NCBI GenBank assembly: GCA_009701575.1
Contig: WLJX01000011.1
Coordinates: forward strand, 1-43,565
Source: Actinomycetota bacterium
GTDB lineage: Bacteria; Actinomycetota; Actinomycetes; Nanopelagicales; Nanopelagicaceae
Length of the DNA: 43,565 nucleotides
Direction of reading: 5' to 3'
The notes under the pieces are model-generated. The model did not search any database. It saw nothing but the letters and a program-made list of their open reading frames with translations, and was not told where the DNA came from. This document shows, piece by piece, positions 17,591 through 24,608 of the stretch. Each line of letters opens with the position of its first letter. Within the stretch, counting starts at the first letter, position 1. A program made the translations under genes and the position numbers.

Positions 17591-18721
17591 TTAGTCAGCA
17601 ATTGGTACGCCAGTTATCCGAACTCTTGGGTAATAGCCTGGGTCCCCGGTGATTCCTCCGTCAAAGAAATCGTAGGAATCACCAGTACCTTGATATGGAG
17701 TCCAGTTTCCCGTTGCATTGTCTACGCCACCAAATCTGTACCAGACGGTTGTTGGCGAACTCAAATTACCGAATTTGAACCAATATGTAGAAGCACTTGG
17801 GATTGAAACCGAGCCAGTGAAAGTTGCAACGTTATCAGATCCAGAACTCACAATGCTCGAGTATGTCAATGTGCCCAGTTTGCGCGAATCACTATTTGGT
17901 TCCAAAGATCCATCGCTGTAGAAATCAACTGTAGAACCAGAAAGATCCCCGCCCAACAGTGATCCCAATTGTAATTCAACCTTAGTAACAGTTGCCGGAC
18001 TGCTAGATTGAACCTTGAAAGCAATCCATTGAGTTGCGCCACTTGTTAATTGCCAGTTATCAAACCAACCATTGTAATTTTCAACTGCGTTGTCCATTAA
18101 CACGGTTGTAGAACTTGACGTTGGGAATACTCCAGAGTTTGGATTTACTGAACTCTCAATTGTTATGCGATCAACGCTTCCGGCAAATGCGGCATCGCTA
18201 GGCACGCAATCTGTCCAATCAATTGTTACTGAGTTGTTATTTGAAATACCTGTGACTTGATTATCTAAACGCATGCAACTATCAACAGATGTCCAATCAC
18301 CATTGACAATAAATCCAAATTCGAAAGAGTCTTCGTTAGGGGCCGCTGGCCAATACAGCGGTTCATCGTTTCCATTCATATATGCGCGCACCTTGAAGGT
18401 AACGCCAGAACAGTTATCACTAACTCCAGAAACACTTAGGGATGAGAAATAGAAAGTTGACTCGGCGCCATAATATTCATAGCTTCCATTAAAGAAAGTC
18501 GAGGCAGGAGTCAACGTGATTCCATCACTGTCGCAAGCGGTTGTCTGAGCAACGCCTTGACCGAATTCAACAGGTGCACCACCGTTTAGATTTATGCTCG
18601 CAGCTAAGGTTGAACCGAGTGCGATTACACCGACAAGTGCTCCGATGCCAACGAGGATTGCGAGAGACTTCTTTTCTCCGCTGCGTTTAGGCTCAGATTT
18701 ATTGAAATTCAAAAGTGACAT
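17591..18721 (-). CDS. Secreted or surface protein, paralog 1 of 3
   Basis: This is a 376-residue hypothetical protein. After a basic head MSLLNFNKSEPKRSGEKK it has a hydrophobic segment (about residues 20-42) ending ALGSTLAAS, then NGGAPVEFGQGV and QTTACD, all shared with the genes at 18803 and 20237. A beta-rich region to about residue 175 is also homologous, with paired cysteines. The C-terminal half is unique, beta-rich, with many Ser, Thr, Gly and aromatic residues, and looks like an extracellular beta-sandwich; I recognise no family. I chose ATG at 18721 because a -35/-10 pair lies immediately upstream. It is the copy farthest from the tRNA. Confidence 0.75.
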   Translation of the reverse strand: MSLLNFNKSEPKRSGEKKSLAILVGIGALVGVIALGSTLAASINLNGGAPVEFGQGVAQTTACDSDGITLTPASTFFNGSYEYYGAESTFYFSSLSVSGVSDNCSGVTFKVRAYMNGNDEPLYWPAAPNEDSFEFGFIVNGDWTSVDSCMRLDNQVTGISNNNSVTIDWTDCVPSDAAFAGSVDRITIESSVNPNSGVFPTSSSTTVLMDNAVENYNGWFDNWQLTSGATQWIAFKVQSSSPATVTKVELQLGSLLGGDLSGSTVDFYSDGSLEPNSDSRKLGTLTYSSIVSSGSDNVATFTGSVSIPSASTYWFKFGNLSSPTTVWYRFGGVDNATGNWTPYQGTGDSYDFFDGGITGDPGYYPRVRITGVPIAD

Positions 18722-18728
18722 AGTGGAA

Positions 18729-18757
18729 ATTTTATAATCCGTAGTGACAAGTTTCAA
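18729..18757 (-). promoter_or_regulatory. Leaderless promoter of surface-protein paralog 1
   Basis: On the minus strand TTGAAA (18752-18757) and TAAAAT (18729-18734) are separated by exactly 17 bp, and the ATG follows 7 nt after the -10. Paralogs 2 and 3 both have TAACCT 7 nt before their ATG. No Shine-Dalgarno sequence is present at any of the three. Confidence 0.6.
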
Positions 18758-18802
18758 CTCAAACTTTCTCTATCGACCCCGATTTTGAGTAAAAACCGAA
18801 CA

Positions 18803-20044
18803 TCAATATCCGAATACGCCCTTTGTATTATCGAATAGGGCGCTGGCAGTGCTTTGGGAAATGGCTTTGTTATAGACCAAGAATCTGCTCCACCAGAAAT
18901 CACTTAATTGTTCAATGTTGCCAATCGGGCTGGCAGATCCCCCGAGTCCATAATACAAATCATTCCCATATGACACGGAATCATTTTGATTAACTGCGGC
19001 AGTGCCAACAACGTTTCCATCTTGATACCCAGTTAGCGTAGTTCCGTCATAGGTAAATCCAACTAGATGCCAGTTGCCATCCAAAATATTGGTGCTTCCA
19101 ATGACATCTGGAAAATGATCTTGTGAAAAATTCCAAAGCCTGAAGTTTATATATCCGTTAACAATTTCAATTTGTGAGTCATTCCACCCATGACTTGTGT
19201 CTCCGTACTCCACAACGACATTTCCATCAGAAATAGGTTTGATCCAAATAAAAAGTGATTTATCTAATCTGTATGGATTCAAGAAGAAACTACTTAGGTC
19301 CTCAGTTTCAGCAATATTGCCCGGGCCACCAGAATTCAAATGGAGTTGGCCGCCGTTCGCACTTGAAAATTCTGGCGTACCATTTTGGAGATTTAAGCGT
19401 GGGCCGCCTTGTGAATTGCTAATGAAAGTTGTGTACTGGTCAACAGAAACTGTAGCAAGATTGTAATCAGCGATTAATCCATCAGCAATTTGCCCAGTTG
19501 CAACACCGCTACTCTCAATTGTTATTTGATATACCGACTCGGCATCGATAGATGGTGAGTCAAAAGTTAACTTCACTGAACCATCGGATTCACCTTCTGT
19601 TCCATTTCCATCGGTATTTCCATCTGGACTTGAGAAGTTGCCACCCATATCTAGCACGATCGAATAGCTTGGAGTAAGTAGGTTTCCACCTGAGTCATAG
19701 GACTTTATGGTGAAGCTCTTTCCAGCACATCCTTTATCTGTTACATCTGTTTGAGTAGTTCCATCTAGATCAGAGAGCGTAATTGCAGTGAATTTAAAGC
19801 CACTCTCTTCATCATTAGAGAAAGAAGAAATGGGAGTCAGTTTGACTTGGTCGTCACAGGCCGTTGTTTGAGTTACACCTTGACCGAATTCAACTGGGCC
19901 ACCACCATTTAAACTTATACTTGCGGCAAGAGTTGATCCGAGTGCGATTGTTGCAACGAGTGCGCCGATTCCTAAAACTAATTTAAAGGGCTTCTTTGAA
20001 CCAGTGCGCGAAGAACCTGAGGGCTCAAAACCTAGAAGCGACAT
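18803..20044 (-). CDS. Secreted or surface protein with LamG-like lectin domain, paralog 2 of 3
   Basis: This 413-residue protein shares the N-terminus of its neighbours: MSLLGFEPSG, a hydrophobic segment ending ALGSTLAAS, then GGPVEFGQGV and QTTACDD, and a beta-rich region up to an ITIESSGV motif near residue 185. The C-terminal 200 residues look like a concanavalin A/LamG fold, with DKSLFIWIKPIS, WHLVGFTYDGTTLTGYQDG and a final WWSRFLVYNKAIS segment. LamG domains often bind carbohydrate, so a glycan-binding surface role is inferred. A 3'-half tRNA copy lies 82 bp upstream, so this was probably the gene next to the tRNA before the cassette carrying paralog 3 arrived. Confidence 0.78.
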   Translation of the reverse strand: MSLLGFEPSGSSRTGSKKPFKLVLGIGALVATIALGSTLAASISLNGGGPVEFGQGVTQTTACDDQVKLTPISSFSNDEESGFKFTAITLSDLDGTTQTDVTDKGCAGKSFTIKSYDSGGNLLTPSYSIVLDMGGNFSSPDGNTDGNGTEGESDGSVKLTFDSPSIDAESVYQITIESSGVATGQIADGLIADYNLATVSVDQYTTFISNSQGGPRLNLQNGTPEFSSANGGQLHLNSGGPGNIAETEDLSSFFLNPYRLDKSLFIWIKPISDGNVVVEYGDTSHGWNDSQIEIVNGYINFRLWNFSQDHFPDVIGSTNILDGNWHLVGFTYDGTTLTGYQDGNVVGTAAVNQNDSVSYGNDLYYGLGGSASPIGNIEQLSDFWWSRFLVYNKAISQSTASALFDNTKGVFGY

Positions 20045-20126
20045 AGGTATAAGGTTAATGTGTATTTAAAGGTTATATAACTCTCTGAATCGATACTTTA
20101 TGCACGAAGTTAAGTAGCAATTACTC

Positions 20127-20179
20127 AATTTGGTGCCCCCGGTCGGACTCGAACCGACACTGGAAGGATTTTAAGTCCT
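20127..20179 (-). repeat. 3'-half copy of tRNA-Leu(UAA); left attachment-site remnant
   Basis: These 53 bp are identical to 21580-21632. They run from the anticodon stem through the T arm, acceptor 3' strand, CCA and a few bases beyond. The 5' half of the tRNA is absent; the sequence diverges at 20180, so this copy cannot make a tRNA. The 34-bp segment 20146-20179 is the core also found at 21599-21632 and 29017-29050. Confidence 0.9.
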
Positions 20180-21632
20180 GGCTCGAATTTTTGAAATTTA
20201 AAAATATAATAGATGAATTGGTTAATAGACGAAGGGCTAAAAAGCCCGAACTGGCCGGACGTAGTAGGATTCGGTCTTACCGTAGTTGCCCGTGTAATGG
20301 CCACCATTAGGGAAGGACTGGAGCCACGCGAAGGTCGCACCGCTCTCAGACGAGGAGTAGTAGGTCCAAGCTATGAATCCTCCAAGATCATTTGCAGTTC
20401 CAGTTTTTAAGTTACCACTGCTATCACAAGCCACTTTTGGATCACCTGTTGTTTGGCCACTTGCATATTTACATAATTCGTTTAGTTCATTCATTGAAGG
20501 AATAAACCATTGGCCGGGGGCAGAGCCTCCTGCGTAGGCAAGCACTTTGGCTTGGGCGGCAGATGTAGCACCAGCAACTTTCATCACACTGGTGTTGTAA
20601 AAACCTTTGCCGATCTGCCAGTTGGCTTTTTGATCTGAAGAAAAACCTTCGTTATTTCCATTTTGTAAATCTTGCCCAGTGGCGACAGAATCATTGCTCG
20701 ACCATTGATAATAAGTGTCAATTTCAACGATTGCTCCCGCACTTTGCCAGGTGGCAGGTGCAACCTCAAGATATTTGCATTGCGTATCGCAGGTAGAGCC
20801 AGTCGAGGTGAAGAAGTTGGCTGAGACATAGTAAACAATTCCCCCACCAGGTCCACGCTCACCGACTGAATAAGTTACTGGGGTTGATTCTGTTGAATCT
20901 TTGCTCTCAATTGTTATTCGATCAACATCTTGCGCTGATGCCAGTGCCGCACTTGCTGGTGGACCTGCGGTAACCATAGTTACTTTGAAACCAGTCGACA
21001 CATCTTCAATATCGTCTGAAAGCAAGCCTGCCTCAACCAAGCTAAAGCTTCCTTCAGTATCTAGTACTTGGACTTCGCTAAATGGCTCAGATACTCCATC
21101 AGTTGCGTAGAGATCGAGTGGTGAATTATCGCTATTGCTATAGGCCTTAATTGTGAAGGTCTTGCCATAACAGGAAGCTGAAATACCAGTAACTGAGAAT
21201 GAGGTAAATAGGAAATCAGCACTTTCCTCATCATTAACAAATGTTGAGAAAGGAGTAATAGTTACTTCATCATCACAGGAAGTTGTCTGGGTTACACCTT
21301 GACCAAATTCAACAGGCGCGCCAGAATTTAAATTAATGCTTGCGGCAAGAGTTGATCCGAGTGCGATTGATCCGACGAGGGCACCGATTCCTAAAACTAA
21401 TTTCAGGCTCTTCTTTCCACCCTTTGGCTCACGGCCTGAGGGCTCAAAATTGAGAAGTGACATAGCGACAAGGTTAGAGTGTATTTAGGGATTACATAAC
21501 TCCCGTGAGGTCTACTTACTGAACAAACAGTCGGATTTGAGTAAAAACCGATGATGACAATTCAGAATCAGGTGGTTTTAATTTGGTGCCCCCGGTCGGA
21601 CTCGAACCGACACTGGAAGGATTTTAAGTCCT
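20146..21632. mobile_element. Small tRNA-targeted cassette (element 1) carrying surface-protein paralog 3
   Basis: Two copies of the 53-bp tRNA 3'-half repeat lie 1453 bp apart and enclose only one gene, surface paralog 3. This is the signature of integration into the 3' half of a tRNA, where the incoming DNA restores the 3' end. The segment has no integrase, so it would need one supplied in trans. A repeat-mediated tandem duplication of a gene plus tRNA 3'-half unit is the alternative. Confidence 0.55.
20237..21463 (-). CDS. Secreted or surface protein with DUF1566/FISUMP-like C-terminal domain, paralog 3 of 3
   Basis: This 408-residue protein has the shared N-terminus (MSLLNFEPSG, hydrophobic segment ending ALGSTLAAS, PVEFGQGV, QTTSCDD). 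The shared beta region ends near residue 195 at DRITIESKD. The C-terminal 200 residues differ from both neighbours: GPGGGIVYYVS, WFIPSMNELNELCKYA, YYSSSES and a terminal YYVRPVRAF match the DUF1566 / Fibrobacter major-domain pattern, a C-type-lectin-like fold on secreted proteins. The stop overlaps a GGGCT/AGCCC hairpin. TAACCT lies 7 nt before the ATG. It is the sole gene of the cassette between the tRNA copies. Confidence 0.78.
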   Translation of the reverse strand: MSLLNFEPSGREPKGGKKSLKLVLGIGALVGSIALGSTLAASINLNSGAPVEFGQGVTQTTSCDDEVTITPFSTFVNDEESADFLFTSFSVTGISASCYGKTFTIKAYSNSDNSPLDLYATDGVSEPFSEVQVLDTEGSFSLVEAGLLSDDIEDVSTGFKVTMVTAGPPASAALASAQDVDRITIESKDSTESTPVTYSVGERGPGGGIVYYVSANFFTSTGSTCDTQCKYLEVAPATWQSAGAIVEIDTYYQWSSNDSVATGQDLQNGNNEGFSSDQKANWQIGKGFYNTSVMKVAGATSAAQAKVLAYAGGSAPGQWFIPSMNELNELCKYASGQTTGDPKVACDSSGNLKTGTANDLGGFIAWTYYSSSESGATFAWLQSFPNGGHYTGNYGKTESYYVRPVRAF

Positions 21633-21659
21633 CTGTCTCTGCCATTGGACTACGGGGGC
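21584..21659 (-). tRNA. tRNA-Leu(UAA), intact, short variable loop
   Basis: The minus strand folds as a complete cloverleaf: acceptor GCCCCCG with CGGGGGC, a 3-bp D stem, anticodon stem GAGGA/TCCTT (one G-U pair) around loop CTTAAAA giving anticodon UAA, T arm GTCGG-TTCGAGT-CCGAC, A73 and encoded CCA. The variable region is only about 5 nt, whereas leucine tRNAs normally have a long variable arm, so leucine identity rests on the anticodon and A73. A TAGACT box (21675-21680) is 15 nt upstream. This is the only complete copy of three. Confidence 0.88.
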
Positions 21660-21744
21660 GAAGGTAGTGCGAGCAGTCTACTAGGCGTAAAAAGTAGATT
21701 TGCACACCCCTTCAAGCCTTGAATCCAACCATAGATTCAAAATG

Positions 21745-21763
21745 TGTATCCATTTTGTATCCA
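21745..21763 (+). repeat. Candidate arm-type integrase sites, left end of element 2
   Basis: TGTATCCA occurs at 21745-21752 and 21756-21763, an 11-bp period. The surrounding 29 bp (21745-21773, ending TAAAAGT) match 28928-28956 at the other end with three differences, in the same orientation. A perfect inverted repeat TTGAATC/GATTCAA (21719-21725 with 21734-21740) lies between these sites and the tRNA and could bind an accessory factor. Confidence 0.65.
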
Positions 21764-21831
21764 CGCTAAAAGTCAACTTCATATCACTCTCCACAATGGC
21801 ATTCGCCATTGGTATTTGAAATGGAATTGAT

Positions 21832-22953
21832 ATGGCAAAGAAAGCAAATGGTCAGGGTTATACATTTAAAGTAGGCAGTTCTTTCAGAACTGTTATTAAA
21901 CATAATGGTTATGTTGTTACTGCAATGGCAAGAACTGCTCAAGAGTCTAGGCAATTGGCTAAAGCCAAACTCTCCCAACTACCGAGCATAAAGCGAACTC
22001 AAGATTCTGAAAGTCTTGAGAAATTAAAGTTGGCTGATTACTTATTAAATTGGTTAGATAACGAACACAAACACAACATTGCCCATTCAACCTACAAGCG
22101 CTACCGCTCCCTAACTATGAATCACATAAATCCGTCAATAGGCAATTATCAAATTGGAAAGTTGACTCCAAAAATAATCACTTGGTTTCTGTCCCAGATG
22201 AGAAATTCTGGGCAAAGTGTTCGCTCTCTACAACAGGCAAGAGCCCTGCTTTCAATTGCTTTAGGCGAAGCAGAGAACTTAGGTTCTATTCAGTCCAACC
22301 CAGTTAGAAAAGTTAAGAACCCTCAGGGCGCAGAGCGCCAAATTAGCCCACTAACTCTGGAAGAAGTAAAGAGATTACTTAAAACTTATGAAGGAACTTA
22401 TCTATCTGCCCGATTACATCTGGCACTTATATGTGGTTTGAGGCAGGGAGAAGCGCTGGGTTTGCGTTGGCAAGATGTTGATTTAGAGACTGGGCTAATT
22501 CAAATTAGAACTCAGATTCAAATTATTGATGGGAAACAAGCATTTTCAAGTCTTAAGACAGAACGCTCTAGAAGAAGCCTGGTTCTTACCGAGTCAACTA
22601 GAAACGCATTGCTTGCCCATAAGAATCTTGTTGGAGAAATGTTTGTTAAGGCTGATGGTGGTTGGGAAGATTGGGATTTAGTTTTCCCTAGAAATAATGG
22701 AACACCACGTTCTGCCCAAACTGATTATGACGAGTGGCAGAAAGCGCTAAAACTCTGCGGGGTTGCCCCTAAAAGGCTTCACGATGCCCGCCATACCGCT
22801 GCAACTCTTATGTATTCCCAAGGAATAGGAATTGAAACTATCAGTAGGTCGCTTGGACATTCTTCAAGTGCCATTACTTCTCGTCTTTATGTCCATTCGG
22901 CAGAAGAACCGTTAAGAATAGCGGCGTCTGCCCTTGACGCAGTGCTTGATTAA
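21832..22953 (+). CDS. Site-specific tyrosine recombinase (integrase)
   Basis: This 373-residue phage-type integrase has an N-terminal arm-binding region (about residues 1-60), a SAM-like core-binding domain (about 65-165) and the catalytic domain. The catalytic set is complete: Arg204 (LICGLRQGEAL), Lys242 (SLKTERSRRSL), His317 and Arg320 (LHDARHTAATL), His343 (LGHSS) and nucleophile Tyr353 (SRLYVHS). It starts 172 bp from the intact tRNA, the usual place for a tRNA-targeting integrase, and reads away from it. It should act on the 34-bp core repeated at 20146, 21599 and 29017. A weak hairpin with a short T-run lies at 23249-23272. Confidence 0.95.
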   Translation: MAKKANGQGYTFKVGSSFRTVIKHNGYVVTAMARTAQESRQLAKAKLSQLPSIKRTQDSESLEKLKLADYLLNWLDNEHKHNIAHSTYKRYRSLTMNHINPSIGNYQIGKLTPKIITWFLSQMRNSGQSVRSLQQARALLSIALGEAENLGSIQSNPVRKVKNPQGAERQISPLTLEEVKRLLKTYEGTYLSARLHLALICGLRQGEALGLRWQDVDLETGLIQIRTQIQIIDGKQAFSSLKTERSRRSLVLTESTRNALLAHKNLVGEMFVKADGGWEDWDLVFPRNNGTPRSAQTDYDEWQKALKLCGVAPKRLHDARHTAATLMYSQGIGIETISRSLGHSSSAITSRLYVHSAEEPLRIAASALDAVLD

Positions 22954-23332
22954 AGTGCGAATAAGTTGACACGCCCTAGATGCTAAGTTTGCAAGTATCG
23001 AAAAGTAGGAATAAATTAGAACTCTAATGGCGAATGCGACAACTTTGCCCACTGTCGGAACTGGTCGTTCACAGACCCATCAGAAATGGTGAATCCATAT
23101 TTTTGCAGTATTGAAACTGGAGAGGGTTCCTAGAAGTTCGTTCTTGAATGCGATTAAGTTCCATAAGTAATCATTCCTGGGTAGACTCAGTATCCTGGCA
23201 AAGCACCTTTTTGGTTGAGCCAGTTTTCGCACAGGTTGGTCCATTAATCACTTAAATCTTGAGTGCTCTTTTGCGACCCATATTCCAATTAATTATTGCT
23301 GAATTACTACTTCACGAAAAGGAGCATTTGTA
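22954..23332. other. 379-bp gap between integrase and ATPase genes
   Basis: No convincing gene is visible. A 22-codon frame starts at 23027 but has no ribosome binding site or recognisable motif. No obvious excisionase is encoded here. The 3' part contains a weak terminator-like hairpin at 23249-23272, and AAGGAG lies about 9 nt before the ATG at 23333. Confidence 0.5.
23249..23272 (+). terminator. Weak terminator-like hairpin after the integrase
   Basis: A 7-bp stem with one wobble pair (CACTTAA with TTGAGTG, 3-nt loop) is followed by CTCTTTT. It is short and AT-rich, so efficiency is doubtful. Confidence 0.3.
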
Positions 23333-24280
23333 ATGCAAGAAAATTTAATTAAGTCTGTCTGGATTGATGAAAAAACTGATGAACCTACTCCCTGGATTAT
23401 TGACGGACTGGTTTGTCCTTGGTTAACACTTTTGTCAGGACAACCTAAGCACGGTAAGACAACTTTGGCAGGACACATTGTGAACTCACTGTTAAACGGC
23501 ACACCTCTATTCAATAAGGAGGTTAACCAGGGGGCTCACAAAGTAGCCTGGATGGGATATGACGGTGGTTGGAAAGAAGAATTAAGAGAAAGGCTAGAGA
23601 CTTCGGCGAATCGGAACATCATTTTATATGACCCAATTCGCAGCCTTGATGATTCATTGTGGTGGCAACTTGCTTTGGATATGCAAGAGAAAGGCATAAC
23701 CCTATTTGTCCTGGACCATCTATACGGTATGGCTGGAAATCTTGGACTAAATGATGCAAACAACTTCGCTTTGTTAGCAAACTTATTAAGACCAATCTAT
23801 GAAGATTTTGGTATAGCAGTGCTTGTATTGGCGCAAGCAGGTAAGGGTGAAGGTAGTAGAGGTAGGGCAGCGCATTCAGTTGCCCTTGAAGGAGAAGCGA
23901 GGTGTCTGTTACGTCTTTACCAAAAAGGTGCCAACGGTTCACGCCGTTTAGACATATCTTCAAACTCAAGAGGCGATGAATCTCTCCGAATAGTTCTGAC
24001 ACCATTTGAAGTAGGGAGTAAAGAAATTCAAATTAAGGAGCAAGATAAAGCCACTGAGAGAAATAGTCCTGACCTGGTTAGGCAACTACTTCGTGATTGC
24101 AATCCAGAAGAAATGAAGAATTGGTCCAGTGTTGGTAGAGAACTCCATCGGTTAGGTTTTAGTGCGAATGCAAAAGCAGGACGTTCTATGGCTAAGCGAT
24201 TTGGAATTCAAGGCTTACTTAAAACTCAAGGTAAGAAAATTGTGGCGGGAGATTCCTTAGTAATTAGAGAGGTTGCTTAA
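23333..24280 (+). CDS. RepA-like AAA family ATPase (AAA_25 type)
   Basis: This 315-residue P-loop protein has Walker A GQPKHGKTT (residues 36-44) after the typical lead WLTLLSG, Walker B LFVLDH (Asp128), a sensor-like VLVLAQAGKGEGSRGRAAHS and a C-terminal region that may be a winged helix. It resembles the AAA_25 group of hexameric replicative helicases and RecA-like ATPases on plasmids and satellites, where it pairs with a replication initiator; no initiator or primase is visible here. AAGGAG precedes the ATG with good spacing. A role in replication of the excised element is inferred. Confidence 0.75.
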   Translation: MQENLIKSVWIDEKTDEPTPWIIDGLVCPWLTLLSGQPKHGKTTLAGHIVNSLLNGTPLFNKEVNQGAHKVAWMGYDGGWKEELRERLETSANRNIILYDPIRSLDDSLWWQLALDMQEKGITLFVLDHLYGMAGNLGLNDANNFALLANLLRPIYEDFGIAVLVLAQAGKGEGSRGRAAHSVALEGEARCLLRLYQKGANGSRRLDISSNSRGDESLRIVLTPFEVGSKEIQIKEQDKATERNSPDLVRQLLRDCNPEEMKNWSSVGRELHRLGFSANAKAGRSMAKRFGIQGLLKTQGKKIVAGDSLVIREVA

Positions 24281-24608
24281 GGGTGTATTTAATGTACGGG
24301 TGTATTCCTACCCTCTTACTACGTAATTCACCCACCTGGAATACATCATTCCCCGTAGGGGAAGGATTGAGGATGGATATATAAATTAAACATCCGCCTA
24401 CGCTTTTGGGCTTCGGCGAATCTAAATGAGCGGAAGTCCAAAAGCATAGTAATTTAACGATTTCACAATTAACTAACAATAGATTTAACAAGGCGCCTGG
24501 CTCCAAAGCCAGGTGAAAAGTGATTGATTTACATTGATTTTAAATGGAATCAAAGTGCCATTAACCTGAGTTAATCAGTTAACAGATAGGGGGCGGCAGA
24601 CTGACTGC
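24281..24608. repeat. Gap rich in inverted and direct repeats between convergent genes
   Basis: Between the ATPase and protease genes are: a direct repeat GGGTGTATT (24281-24289, 24298-24306); inverted TGTATTCC/GGAATACA (24301-24308 with 24338-24345); TTCCCC/GGGGAA around 3 nt (24349-24363); a 12-bp inverted repeat with one mismatch (24398-24409 with 24438-24449) enclosing CTTCGG/CGGAAG; and CCTGGCT/AGCCAGG (24496-24502 with 24507-24513). None has a clear T-run. The position after a RepA-like gene makes an origin or single-strand structure possible. Confidence 0.5.

Noticed and set aside
20125-20340. Minus-strand frame reading through the tRNA 3'-half copy
   Set aside because: It overlaps the end of surface paralog 3 in another frame and translates the tRNA remnant; there is no evidence that it is a gene.
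20237-21632. Diversity-generating retroelement target (C-type-lectin-like C-terminus next to short repeats)
   Set aside because: No reverse transcriptase gene is in the window, and the only repeat near the 3' end is the tRNA copy, which is not a template of the variable region.
23027-23092. 22-codon reading frame, possible excisionase or leader peptide
   Set aside because: There is no ribosome binding site, no helix-turn-helix pattern and nothing recognisable in the translation.
24398-24449. Integron attC site
   Set aside because: The long imperfect hairpin looks similar in outline, but the conserved outer box sequences of attC sites are absent and the integrase lacks any sign of the integron-specific insertion.
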